From Halomonas sp. McH1-25 (GTDB lineage Bacteria > Pseudomonadota > Gammaproteobacteria > Pseudomonadales > Halomonadaceae): a stretch of 64,000 bases of DNA. The translations under genes and the position numbers were made by a program. The stretch spans positions 248,001 to 312,000 of the forward strand of contig NZ_JAKRFI010000001.1 of assembly GCF_022348165.1 (NCBI RefSeq), given 5' to 3'. The notes under the pieces were generated by a model, which was given only the letters and a program-made list of their open reading frames with translations, ran no database searches and had not been told where the DNA came from. Positions 9,001 to 16,729 of the stretch are shown here, piece by piece. Numbering within the stretch: the first letter of the stretch is position 1; each line of letters opens with the position of its first letter.

Positions 9001-12000
9001 AGGACGGCAAGCCGATTCGTGAGCTGGTCAACCAGACCGATGCCTTTGCCGAGCCGGTACCGGCCCTGACCGCCGACCTGGCATTAGGGCTCAACACCAA
9101 CATGCGCTCCCGCGCTGCGCTCGAGCAGGCCATGCGATACATTGGCCAGGCTGTGCGCGTGCGTGCCGAAGGCGAGCAGAACGGCGCACTCTTCGAAGAC
9201 ACAACAACCACCCAGGACGTATTCGATGAAGGATTCCGACAAGCCGAAGCAGTAGGGCAACGAGCACCTGCGCGGGATGTTTCAGGACGCACTGCACGTC
9301 GCCAACCAGACGCTGCCGAAGGGCGACAAGCTGATCCTGCCCAAGGGACTGCAGAAGCCCAAGAAGTAGAGGCCGCGCCAGAGCAGACGCAGGGCTCATT
9401 GGATGGCGGAACCCGCTACCGCCTCGAGGACTCCGACGCAGGCGCTGATGCACCTACCGCCGAAGCCGTGCGCAATGCACTGGCCGGCATGGAAGAGCAG
9501 CTCGGTGACTTCACAATCATCGATCACCCGCGCGAGCTGCCCCAGAACGCCATCATGGCCATGGCCCTGCAGGGCGTGAACCCGCGTGACGTGAAAGGCC
9601 TGTACCTGGGTGACCAGCTCTACATTATCGCCGGCAACAACCTCAGCCTCACTCAGGCGGTGCAGACCGCAGTGCATGAAGCCGTAGGGCACAAGGGCAT
9701 GCGCGGCGTGCTTGGCGAGGAACTGGTCCCGGTGATGCGCAGCCTGTACCGCAACCTGCCGCATCATCCGAAGGGCCGCGAAGCGCTCAACGAGGTGCTG
9801 GAAACCTACAACTTCCTCGATAAGAACAACCCCGACGACCAGGTGACCATTGCTGAAGAGATGGTGGCCCACCTCCTGGAGAAGGGGCATCGGCCCAAGG
9901 CCTGGCAGCGCGCCATCGCGAAGATCCGCAGCTTACTGCGCCGCCTGTTCCCCGGCGTAGCGTGGTCCTATACCGATGTACTGGCCCTCGGTGAACAGTC
10001 GCGCGCTTGGTTGCAGAAGCGTCAGGCGGACCCTGCACCCAACAGCGAAGAGGCCCTGCGCTTCGCCCTGGCCGGCAAGACACGCACACCACTGGCCGAC
10101 CAGTTCGCCGACTTCACCGACACTGATCGCAGTGCTGCCAATAAGATCGGACCCAAGACGCCGACGCAGCGCGCCTTGAGCGAAGCGATTCAGGCTTGGC
10201 GTAACGGCCAGGCGATGACCTATTTCATGGAACGGTGGGAGGTAGCAAGGCGAGTCATACGCCAGGGGATGGTGGATCGCTATGCCGCATTGCTGGAAAT
10301 CGACCAGGCGGCCGCCAACGACAAGGACGTAGTTCAGAACAGCACGGCCTCATCGAGCTGGGTGCTGGCCCGCATGGCCAATGCCGCCAACGGCGCCCTG
10401 AATGCCATGCTCCACAATGGCAGGGTCTACCTGGATCCAGACGAGAAGGTCATCGACATTCGCGACGATGGCAGCACCGGGCTGGGTAGTGTGCTTGGAC
10501 GCCTGGGTTCGGCGGCCGAGATCGAGCGCTTCATGGGCTGGATTGCCGGCAACCGCTCTCACCAGCTTGCCAAGCAGGGCAGAGAGAACCTGTTCGCCGC
10601 CGAAGAGATCGATGCCATGCGCAACTGGAACCGTGGCAGCACAGAGAGCGGGCAGAACCGTTCGCAGCTCTATGATGACGTCTTCACCGAGTTCCAGCAG
10701 TACCGAGATGATGTGCTGGCCATCGCTGAGCAGTCCGGCATCATCAGCGGCGAGCAGCGGGCCATGTGGCGCGATGAATTTTACGTGCCGTTTTACCGCA
10801 TCAACGAGCAGGACAAGTCCTTCGAGGGGCCGATCGCCACCAGCGGCCTGTCCCGCCAACAGGCGGTCAAGAAATTGAAGGGCGGTACCGACAACCTCAA
10901 CGACCTGCTGCAGAACACGATGATGAACTTCCACCACCTGATGGAAGCCAGTCTCAAGAACCAGGCGGCCATGCAGGCGGTGGACAACGCCGAGGCGGTG
11001 GGCATTGCCAGCCAGGTGCCGGAATCCAACCGCGACACCACCAACAGCACCTTCGTGATGCGCAACGGCCAGAAGGTTTTCTACCAGATCGATGATCCGA
11101 TGGTATTCAAGGCCATCACGTCGCTGGCCCACCCGGGCATGAATTCGTCAGCCATGAAGATCATGCGTGGCTTCAAGCGCGTGTTTACCAACATGACGAC
11201 GATCACGCCGCAGTTCGTCGTGGCCAACCTGATCCGCGACAGCCTGCAGGCCTCGGCAACGTCGAACGTCAGCAAGAACGCCCTGGCCAACGTGATTACG
11301 GGAGGGCGCACGCTCAAGGACGCCCGCACTAATGCCCGGATGATGGCCAGCGGGGCATCGTTCAACTTCGGCCATCTGTTCGGCAGCAACCCCGACGAAC
11401 TGCGTGCCCAACTGACTCGGGACATGCGCAACGCAAATATGGTCAGCGGACCAAGCATGGTGCCCAATGCGGTGCGCACCCTATGGTCCAAGTGGAATGA
11501 CGTCAACAACTTCGCCGAGAACCTCAACCGCGGGGCAATCTATCAGCAGAACCGGGATGCAGGGCGCGGCAAGCTGTACAGCGCCTTCGAATCCCGCGAT
11601 TTGATGGACTTCAGTTCGCACGGCGCCTGGCCGGCGGTGCGTATCCTCATCGATATCGTGCCGTTCCTGAACGCTCGCCTGCAGGGCCTAGACAAGATCT
11701 ACCGCAGCGGCATCAAGCCCGGCGCCAATACCGTGCTGGAAGCCTTCGGCCAGGGGCAGGCCAGCGTCAACGACCGCCAGGCAGCGGCCCGCTTCTGGAT
11801 GGTCACCGGTGCGCTAGCCATGGCCACCATGGCGCTGTACGCCCACAACTACGATGACGAGGAATACCAGAAGCTCGAGGACTGGCAGAAGGATACCTAC
11901 TGGTTCTTCCGGGTCGGTGACAAGGCCTTCTTCATTCCCAAGCCGTTCGAGGTGGGGGCCATCAGCACCCTCACTGAGCGCATGCTCGAGCAGGCCATGG

Positions 12001-12797
12001 ACGATGAAGCCACGGGCAAGTTGTTCCGTCAGCGCCTGGCCCACATGCTCACTGACACATTCAGCTTCTCGCCGGTGCCGCAGGCCTTCCAGCCGGTGCT
12101 GAATGTCTACTCTAACAAGGATGACTTCACCGGGCGGCCGATCGAGAGCATGGGCATGGATCGCTTGTCGCCGGAACTGCGCCGCAACAGCAGCACCACG
12201 GCTGTCGGCCAGGGCGTCAGCACGGCACTGAACAGCACGGCCGGTGCGCTCGGTGAGTGGCTGGGCATCTCCAAGGAAGACAATCCGCTAGCCCTCTCTC
12301 CAGTCCAGGTCGATCACCTGATTCAGGGTTACCTGGGGCAGGTCGGCGCCTGGACAGCCGGGGCGACCGATGTCGGCTGGCGTACCCTCAACGGTCAGGA
12401 GAGCCCGGCCCAGCACTGGTACGAATACCAACCTGTGCGCCGCTTCTACCAGAACCTGGGTGACGAGGACCGCTACACAAAGTACGGCACGCTGTTCTAT
12501 GACGGCTTGCAGGCTGCCCAGCGCGCCTATAGCGACGTGAAGGAACTGCGTGAGATGGGCGAACTGGAGCGAGCCCGGGAAGTAGCCGACAGCAAGCAGG
12601 CCATGCTACGGCTGCGCCCGGCGCTCAATCGCGCTCAGGCCAGACTGCGCAAGGTGAACCAGCAGATGGATATGGTGCGTCGCTCGAATCTCGGTAGCGA
12701 TGAGAAGCGACAGCGGATGGATCGGCTACGCGCGGTGAAGAACCAGATCCAACGTGCGCTGGGCGAGCGGGTGCAGGAGGCGAGGGCAGCCAGCTAG
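6099..12797 (+). CDS. Giant phage polyvalent protein (ParB-like, metallopeptidase, LPD38-like domains)
   Basis: A 2,232-residue protein. ATG 6099 has GGGAG at 6084-6088; an upstream in-frame GTG at 6066 has no such site. By eye the layout is: Gly/Ala-rich, possibly membrane-active segments (about 60-340); Gln-rich coiled region (about 350-560); a DdrB/ParB-like domain (about 680-860) with the motif SGNGRTMA near 760; a metallopeptidase-like motif HEAVGHKG with His1193, Glu1194, His1198 and candidate third ligand EE at 1253-1254; and a C-terminal region (about 1690-2130, ending near WFFRVGDKAFFIPKPFEVG) like the LPD38 domain of phage polyvalent proteins. Polyvalent proteins are single giants that enter the host with phage DNA and combine protective and processing activities. 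Domain names are from memory of motifs; the peptidase activity is inferred. Confidence 0.75.
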   Translation: MALLDEIRQKNPSLRDRSDTELKSLIRQSPEFSYFSDDEFDAYVSGQPAQTKSDSEPGFMAGLSAGVDQLQAMGGGLIMAAGEGLESKGMLDAGRDIYQSNMAEADENALGYGFTDLFSDPETSALQWASYTAGNLLPMLATSMAGGGVGGVVAGQGAKLLAGQAVKESAKLAAKRLGQAAGAYTASTGMEIGAIMGEVERADVALAHGAVAGALDAIPAIYALRKFGGDEIANRAANEISDSVLGSLRRTANRGTAAAAGRGSALQTLLEGGTEGLQGLISQHANYWVENNGESLLANLGEVNWKQMIDEAAAGGLMGAAMGAPAGVAERSRAQGQVQRIEQARNLPPTEQGPDGNPDPLVFDNANVSQQEYRDAWAEYDMPPAQRAQRRKDQAIAEARQQAAASGGDALSQAQAAQQAEQMADGITRQEQATEGKVQAELQRDAKVGNRIQLVMSELDDLQHMAKGSSYQGQTRLRNINRMLDRAVAAHEVGYIDQAERMVDRAELIARNLRDALNRAGSSERPVQAEGELVDGEAQRVAGLLGQDSRRLPPGDPSTIYGSGPTADTTQYDQQARTVRRDERMAAQQQGAQRMREDVAAQRPKLTDQGIVYGDGPVAQRGNANTGLDQTFDRARFTDTGAQQDNDAQRAEQQRRAQEVAELARTRGPIETAYLADNTPVRARYRIMDLAELTPSNTPDGRKNPRFPAELQPRDRTNANSQVQVRNIAANLNPERLGRSNDAGTGAPIIGADGVVESGNGRTMAISQAYQQGGSQAQRYRQFVAQQAKAMGMDPAAVADMAQPVLVRERVTSIDRAEFARRANESTVAGMTSYEQAQADADRLSAEDLQQWTPDQSGDPLAASNRAFLRSFVSRLGSNEASRYTTRDGQATPELASRMQRAVFSKAYADSDMVEMATEQGDAMRNLTGALQAAAPDLAIARETGSQDALAAIDTINDAVRLVRRSRQDGKPIRELVNQTDAFAEPVPALTADLALGLNTNMRSRAALEQAMRYIGQAVRVRAEGEQNGALFEDTTTTQDVFDEGFRQAEAVGQRAPARDVSGRTARRQPDAAEGRQADPAQGTAEAQEVEAAPEQTQGSLDGGTRYRLEDSDAGADAPTAEAVRNALAGMEEQLGDFTIIDHPRELPQNAIMAMALQGVNPRDVKGLYLGDQLYIIAGNNLSLTQAVQTAVHEAVGHKGMRGVLGEELVPVMRSLYRNLPHHPKGREALNEVLETYNFLDKNNPDDQVTIAEEMVAHLLEKGHRPKAWQRAIAKIRSLLRRLFPGVAWSYTDVLALGEQSRAWLQKRQADPAPNSEEALRFALAGKTRTPLADQFADFTDTDRSAANKIGPKTPTQRALSEAIQAWRNGQAMTYFMERWEVARRVIRQGMVDRYAALLEIDQAAANDKDVVQNSTASSSWVLARMANAANGALNAMLHNGRVYLDPDEKVIDIRDDGSTGLGSVLGRLGSAAEIERFMGWIAGNRSHQLAKQGRENLFAAEEIDAMRNWNRGSTESGQNRSQLYDDVFTEFQQYRDDVLAIAEQSGIISGEQRAMWRDEFYVPFYRINEQDKSFEGPIATSGLSRQQAVKKLKGGTDNLNDLLQNTMMNFHHLMEASLKNQAAMQAVDNAEAVGIASQVPESNRDTTNSTFVMRNGQKVFYQIDDPMVFKAITSLAHPGMNSSAMKIMRGFKRVFTNMTTITPQFVVANLIRDSLQASATSNVSKNALANVITGGRTLKDARTNARMMASGASFNFGHLFGSNPDELRAQLTRDMRNANMVSGPSMVPNAVRTLWSKWNDVNNFAENLNRGAIYQQNRDAGRGKLYSAFESRDLMDFSSHGAWPAVRILIDIVPFLNARLQGLDKIYRSGIKPGANTVLEAFGQGQASVNDRQAAARFWMVTGALAMATMALYAHNYDDEEYQKLEDWQKDTYWFFRVGDKAFFIPKPFEVGAISTLTERMLEQAMDDEATGKLFRQRLAHMLTDTFSFSPVPQAFQPVLNVYSNKDDFTGRPIESMGMDRLSPELRRNSSTTAVGQGVSTALNSTAGALGEWLGISKEDNPLALSPVQVDHLIQGYLGQVGAWTAGATDVGWRTLNGQESPAQHWYEYQPVRRFYQNLGDEDRYTKYGTLFYDGLQAAQRAYSDVKELREMGELERAREVADSKQAMLRLRPALNRAQARLRKVNQQMDMVRRSNLGSDEKRQRMDRLRAVKNQIQRALGERVQEARAAS

Positions 12798-13006
12798 CGT
12801 TTCTTGCTGGCGAACACGCCGGCAAAGAACAGCAGCCCGAACACCAGCGGGGGAAAGCAGATCACCAGCAATAGGCCAGGGATGGCCACGAAGCTGACAA
12901 TCAGCCAGCCCTGCAGGTTCTGCCAGTCACGAGGCATCACGGTCATGACCATCAAGCCAAAAAGCGGCAGAGTCATCAGTACCGGGCCAAGGGTATCCAT
13001 GTCCAT
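12794..13006 (-). CDS. Small two-TM membrane protein
   Basis: A 70-residue protein made almost wholly of two hydrophobic helices (residues about 7-23 and 34-62) ending in a basic FASKKR tail, so the C-terminus is probably cytoplasmic. It lies convergent to the giant phage gene and overlaps its stop by 4 bases. The start is uncertain (ATG 13006 or ATG 13000) and neither has a clear ribosome binding site. It could be a prophage moron or a small accessory membrane protein; I recognise no family. The hydrophobic pattern and basic end argue for a real gene, but it is short. Confidence 0.45.
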   Translation of the reverse strand: MDMDTLGPVLMTLPLFGLMVMTVMPRDWQNLQGWLIVSFVAIPGLLLVICFPPLVFGLLFFAGVFASKKR

Positions 13007-13052
13007 GGATGCAGCGTAACGGGGCGTAGCGTGAAATGCGAGGGGCTATAAT

Positions 13053-13577
13053 CTAAACTGCGCTACGCCAATCCGTCCGGAAGTCTAGTTCTCTAAGGAG
13101 CTGGTAGACATTACAGCACCTCACGCCAACGGCGCTGCAGACGTCAGGGACCTTGCGGTTCGCGCGCTTCTTGCTTGGCTTTGAAACCTCATTGGAAACG
13201 ACAATGCGATTAGCGGGATCCCTTAACCCATAGGCGACCAGAAATGGGTCCATTGCGATCTTTTCTAGCTCCACCTCATTCAGGTCGGGTGCGTAACCTT
13301 TTTGTATAACCCTATTCAATAGAACTGGATCAAACTCTTCATCTAGGACTAACCTATCCCGCACATCCCTACGCCTTGCCCATTGAACGTGCTGGGCGTT
13401 GGCTCCGCCTTTTATTTCATCATGCGTCTCGTACGGCATGGCGATCGAACCGTTTGCGGCATGAAACTCGATCCAGTCCCAAAATTCCGGCACCCGATCC
13501 ATATGGTAGTAGAGGTCGTGAGCATGGATGATGACGTTGGCATCAAGTAGGAACAATTCTTTTTGTTTAACTGGCAT
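13053..13577 (-). CDS. PIN-like DUF4411 family protein, putative toxin
   Basis: A 174-residue protein. The N-terminus (FLLDANVIIHAHDLYY, Asp near residue 12) is the first acidic motif of PIN-like nucleases. Further acidic positions (HDEIKGG near 53, DPFLVAYG near 110) and the C-terminal VPDVCSAVGVRCCNVYQLL block match the DUF4411 family as I know it. PIN toxins cut RNA. The gene's ATG lies inside the stop of the upstream XRE-peptidase gene (TAATG), the usual antitoxin-then-toxin order. Together they look like a COG2856-DUF4411 toxin-antitoxin module carried by the prophage. RNase activity is inferred. Confidence 0.75.
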   Translation of the reverse strand: MPVKQKELFLLDANVIIHAHDLYYHMDRVPEFWDWIEFHAANGSIAMPYETHDEIKGGANAQHVQWARRRDVRDRLVLDEEFDPVLLNRVIQKGYAPDLNEVELEKIAMDPFLVAYGLRDPANRIVVSNEVSKPSKKRANRKVPDVCSAVGVRCCNVYQLLRELDFRTDWRSAV

Positions 13578-14749
13578 TACAACCCTACCATTTCAGCAAC
13601 ATTACCTGGGCTTACTCCCAGTACTCTCCCAGCCTTCGTCTCGGTAAGCACCCCGCCATGGAGCGACCGGCGCACTAGGCCAATCAGTGCGCCCCCAGCG
13701 CGGTGCCGTTGTGTATTGTAAAAATTACCGCTTGGGCCCGAGTTTTCTTTTTTGCGTGTAGCCTTGCTGTTAAGCCAGAGCTCACGAAGCTCATCGCTTA
13801 TCTGCTGCCATTTCCCCTGGTCTATCAGGTTGGCCCTAAACAGGCGGTAGGCAACGAGCGAGGCGCTGATATTGAAATAGTTGGCCTCGCGCTGCAGAAC
13901 CGTTGCGAAAGGCTCTTCAGATCGCCGAGCATCGCTATAGAGCAGTCTGATTTCGTCCAAGGTAATTAGGATGTGACTCGCCACATCGTTGCAGTAGCGT
14001 TCAACCTGATGCTCATGTGTTTGAGCACTGATGCCCGTCTTGCCCAGCCAGAGGTGAACGACCTCATGGAGTAGCGTGAAGCACCAGGCAGGCTTCGAGT
14101 CGTTTTGGTTGATTACAACAAACGGTGCGATCGGATCGGATAGAGCGAAACCGCGGAATGCATCGGTGCTTATTGAAGAGTGATGGCTGCCCAAATCGCC
14201 TATAAGCAGAACATAAATGCCTCGCTCCTCAACGAGCGCTCTCAAATAGTTGAAGGCTTCGTGCGCATTCGGCTTTTTTCGATATTCGGTGATATCGATC
14301 CCGAAATAATCTCTTATTGCTTGGCAGGCTTCGTCGATCTCCGGCATTTTGAGACCCATTCCGACGAACTCCACCGCCTCGTCTTCTTCACTATCAATGA
14401 GAGCATCTTTCACTAGAGACTGGCGAGTATAGATATCTCGCACCAAGGCATTCACGCTACCCTCGTGCTCTTCCCTCTTCGCATCGGGCAGGCGTCGAAA
14501 GTCTTCCCCCATAGACGCGCTGCGGGGAGGTGCTGGCAGGAAGAAAGTGATAAACGGCCGATGGTACTGCTTGGCCATTATCATCAACTGCTTGTGAGTA
14601 GGGGATTTTTCGCCGGCTTCAAAAGCTTGCAGCACTTCTACCCCAGACATGTTTGTACTCTTGAGTGACAGCTTTTTCGCTGCTTGCTCAAGGCTCAGGC
14701 CGGCGCTTTCTCTCGCCCACTTGAGTATGTCTGGATTTGCTTTACCCAT
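13577..14749 (-). CDS. XRE-family HTH fused to ImmA/IrrE-type zinc peptidase, putative antitoxin
   Basis: A 390-residue protein. Residues 8-70 are an XRE helix-turn-helix (SAGLSLEQAAKKLSL, then a recognition-helix region). Residues about 150-290 are an ImmA/IrrE (DUF955) metallopeptidase domain with the zinc motif HEVVHLWLG. The C-terminal 50 residues contain another HTH-like stretch (TETKAGRVLGVSPGNVAEM). Proteins of this COG2856 type pair with PIN or DUF4411 toxins as antitoxin and repressor. GGAG lies 9 bases before the ATG. The upstream gap carries a palindrome (TCGGCGCCGA, 14775-14784) that could be its operator. The domain content is clear; the antitoxin role follows from the coupled toxin gene. 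Confidence 0.8.
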   Translation of the reverse strand: MGKANPDILKWARESAGLSLEQAAKKLSLKSTNMSGVEVLQAFEAGEKSPTHKQLMIMAKQYHRPFITFFLPAPPRSASMGEDFRRLPDAKREEHEGSVNALVRDIYTRQSLVKDALIDSEEDEAVEFVGMGLKMPEIDEACQAIRDYFGIDITEYRKKPNAHEAFNYLRALVEERGIYVLLIGDLGSHHSSISTDAFRGFALSDPIAPFVVINQNDSKPAWCFTLLHEVVHLWLGKTGISAQTHEHQVERYCNDVASHILITLDEIRLLYSDARRSEEPFATVLQREANYFNISASLVAYRLFRANLIDQGKWQQISDELRELWLNSKATRKKENSGPSGNFYNTQRHRAGGALIGLVRRSLHGGVLTETKAGRVLGVSPGNVAEMVGL

Positions 14750-14989
14750 TACCTATGTCTCCATCGGCTTCGGCTCGGCGCCGATACCTTAATGCGTAGA
14801 CTGCAGAGCACGACGTGCCAACTAGATTAGCGCTCCTTAAGGCCAGGCACAAAGCAGAGATAGGGCGGTTTTTTTGCGCTATTTGCTGCTTTGAAGTAAT
14901 GCATCGCCTGCCCAGGCTCACTGTTGCCTAACGGCTTCTGATGTGGTGTCAGGGCTTATTTGCGCCTCTGTCATGAAGCAGCAGTACTG
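14750..14989. promoter_or_regulatory. Intergenic region: candidate operator and hairpin
   Basis: This 240-base gap separates the toxin-antitoxin pair from the nuclease gene's 3' end. It holds three tandem CGGC units ending in the palindrome TCGGCGCCGA (14775-14784), just upstream of the antitoxin start and well placed for autoregulation. A second feature is a longer imperfect hairpin with AAAGCAG at 14851-14857 pairing to CTGCTTT at 14886-14892, which may terminate the nuclease transcript. I see no convincing gene here. Confidence 0.4.
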
Positions 14990-15871
14990 TTACCTGCAGA
15001 TAGCCCCACAAGGCGTACCATCGTTATCGCCATCAAGCCTTCCATTCCCGCACTGCTGCAGGTGAAATATCGCTTCCTCGCATGAGGCCATGACGCCACA
15101 GGTCTTCTTCGTCCCACAATCAAACTGCGCTGACGGCTGAGCGAAGATCGGATCGTTGGCAGCTGGTGTGGGGAGTGGTGCCGGCTCAGCGTTGGGCTCA
15201 ATATACGGATTGCCACTGCCTTGAATAGCGGCGATACGCTGGTTGCGCAGGAACTCCCAGCTATCAACGGGGTCCGCCGTGGCCCATGCTTCAAATTGGC
15301 GCTGCTGCTGACTGCTGATATCTATGCCGTAGGTGTCGCGCATATACCAGTACGTCCGGGCGATATCGCCCCTCACTTCGGGACGCGGCTCGAATCGATC
15401 GACACCGAAATCGACCTTCGACTGGCAGGCGCCGTACTGAAACGCATCAACACTCGTGGCCATGCCATAGCGTAGATTCGAACGGTCACCGTTCACTTCG
15501 CCGATAGATGGAACCAGGTTGATGAGGTCGCCCTCGGCACGGTTGAACTCGGGGCTGGTCGCTTCGCAATTCTTGCGACCTCCTTCTTGCCAGCACTGCA
15601 TCGCACGCCCGAAATCATACGCCGGCATGACGTGCTCCCACTCGATGCGCGCTGCACGCTTGGGCTGTTTGCGTACTTGGTAGCCGCAGCCTTCCAGGTC
15701 CGGCGTGTTGTTTGGCCCGCTGTAGTTGCAGCCGCAGTAGAACGTTTCCCGGTGGTCAGCATAAATCTCCCAAGCAATCCGCTTGGCCGCCGAGAAAGAG
15801 GAAGGAGCATCCGCAAACGTGGGCAATGCAATAAGCAGGCAGGAGAGCAGAAGGAGGGTGCGATGCTTCAA
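14990..15871 (-). CDS. Secreted EndA/NucM-type endonuclease I with excalibur domain
   Basis: A 293-residue protein with an N-terminal signal peptide (KHRTLLLLSCLLIALPTFADA). The endonuclease I domain follows, with YCGCNYSG, RIEWEHVMPA (catalytic His region, near 80), NRAEGDLINLVPSIGEVNGDRSN (near 110-132) and cysteine pairs fit for disulfides, so it should act in the periplasm or outside the cell on DNA or RNA. The last 20 residues (CGNGRLDGDNDGTPC) form an excalibur calcium-binding motif. The start appears to be TTG 15871, overlapping the repressor-like gene's stop (TTGA), which implies translational coupling. The pairing of a prophage-borne secreted nuclease with a repressor is unusual. Confidence 0.85.
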   Translation of the reverse strand: MKHRTLLLLSCLLIALPTFADAPSSFSAAKRIAWEIYADHRETFYCGCNYSGPNNTPDLEGCGYQVRKQPKRAARIEWEHVMPAYDFGRAMQCWQEGGRKNCEATSPEFNRAEGDLINLVPSIGEVNGDRSNLRYGMATSVDAFQYGACQSKVDFGVDRFEPRPEVRGDIARTYWYMRDTYGIDISSQQQRQFEAWATADPVDSWEFLRNQRIAAIQGSGNPYIEPNAEPAPLPTPAANDPIFAQPSAQFDCGTKKTCGVMASCEEAIFHLQQCGNGRLDGDNDGTPCGAICR

Positions 15872-16173
15872 GATTGCTCGTCCTCGCCACCTTTGAGCCC
15901 CTTAAGCCTGCCGTTCAATTCCTTGCGCATCAGATCGACCTGGTTGAGCAGCATCTCCATGGCCACGATCAGTTCTCGCGTATCGGAGTCGGTCGAGATG
16001 CGCGGACCTACCTCAGCCCCTTCGCGGACAATACCCTCGCGGGCGAAGCTCTCTTCAAGGCGCGACACCGCTTCCGCCGTCTGAGTGCGGTTATTTCGCT
16101 TGGCCGCCTCCCTGATCAGATCACGCAGATCCTTGGGTACACGGAGGTTCATCTGGGCTTCGTTTTCTCTCAT
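15868..16173 (-). CDS. Ribbon-helix-helix (Arc/Mnt-like) DNA-binding protein
   Basis: A 101-residue protein. I chose ATG 16173, where the conserved part starts (MRENEAQMNLRVPKDLRDLI); a longer frame reaches into the operator and is unlikely. Residues 7-50 fit the Arc/Mnt ribbon-helix-helix: a short beta strand (QMNLRVP), helix A (KDLRDLIREAAKRNN), then helix B with TQTAEAVSRLEES. The C-terminal 50 residues form a charged helix, likely for oligomerisation. It heads a two-gene unit with the EndA-type nuclease and faces an Arc-like gene across a perfect inverted repeat, as in immunity regions of P22-like phages. It probably represses both directions. Confidence 0.7.
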   Translation of the reverse strand: MRENEAQMNLRVPKDLRDLIREAAKRNNRTQTAEAVSRLEESFAREGIVREGAEVGPRISTDSDTRELIVAMEMLLNQVDLMRKELNGRLKGLKGGEDEQS

Positions 16174-16183
16174 GGGGCGAGAA

Positions 16184-16224
16184 TGTAGCAAAGTGCTACA
16201 TGTGACAATAAAGCAGTGTGCTAC
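16184..16224. promoter_or_regulatory. Tandem operator for ribbon-helix-helix repressor
   Basis: TGTAGCA-aag-TGCTACA at 16184-16200 is a perfect 7-bp inverted repeat with a 3-base centre. A second, weaker copy, AGCA-gtg-TGCT, is centred at 16217 and shares the right half TGCTAC. The centres are 25 bases apart. Both sit between two divergent Arc-like genes, so binding would cover both start regions. The binding protein is inferred. Confidence 0.65.
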
Positions 16225-16259
16225 GTTTTTAATAGCCATTTGATGGAAAGGAGCCCGTC

Positions 16260-16430
16260 ATGCCCGCTACTGTTCAGACCAACGTACGCCTGCCCGTTGG
16301 TATAAAGGAGTGGTTGCGGCGAGAGGCCAAGCGTAACCGCCGGAGCCTGAGCGCCGAAATCACGTATCGGCTAGAGCAGTCGCGACGGGCCCAGGAGGGC
16401 GCCAAGAACGACAGCGAGCCGACCCGATAG
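16260..16430 (+). CDS. Arc-family DNA-binding protein, 56 residues
   Basis: A short gene starting at ATG 16260 with a strong ribosome binding site (AAAGGAG at 16247-16253). The protein reads as a minimal Arc-type ribbon-helix-helix: strand TNVRLPVG (residues 7-14), helix A (IKEWLRREAKRNRR), and helix B with SLSAEITYRLEQSRR, then a charged tail. The NRRSLSAEI segment is typical of Arc repressors. It is transcribed divergently from the other ribbon-helix-helix gene across the tandem operator, like the arc/mnt pair of the P22 immI region. It probably regulates prophage cargo or antirepressor expression. Confidence 0.75.
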   Translation: MPATVQTNVRLPVGIKEWLRREAKRNRRSLSAEITYRLEQSRRAQEGAKNDSEPTR

Positions 16431-16453
16431 TCACTTTTTACGCAGGTAGGTCA

Positions 16454-16729
16454 GTGAGTAGATTCAGAAGTCATCAGGGGCTAACAGGGACAGGGAAGCG
16501 CCACGCCGGATACTGGAAGCGTAGGGAAGGGCGAGTCACACTCAACAGCGAGCAAGCGGCAGACCTCAACCTGCTGTGCTATCACGCCAAATGGCTGTGC
16601 CATCGATGGCAGACAGAGCTGGGCCCCGCATTGCAGGGGCTGGGGAGCAGGCATGCCGTGGAGTGCCATGCCCACATCATAATGGCAGCAAAGCTGGCCC
16701 ACTCGATGCGGCGAGCAACGCGCCGTTGA
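16454..16729 (+). CDS. Hypothetical small basic phage protein
   Basis: A 91-residue reading frame from GTG 16454, 23 bases after the Arc-like gene, with a weak AGGTAGG upstream. The protein is rich in Arg, His and Trp (YWKRREGRVTLN, LCYHAKWLCHRW) and has three cysteines but no clear zinc motif. I do not recognise it. Its position directly downstream on the same strand suggests co-expression with the repressor. It may be real, but it is short and unconserved to my eye. Confidence 0.35.
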   Translation: MSRFRSHQGLTGTGKRHAGYWKRREGRVTLNSEQAADLNLLCYHAKWLCHRWQTELGPALQGLGSRHAVECHAHIIMAAKLAHSMRRATRR

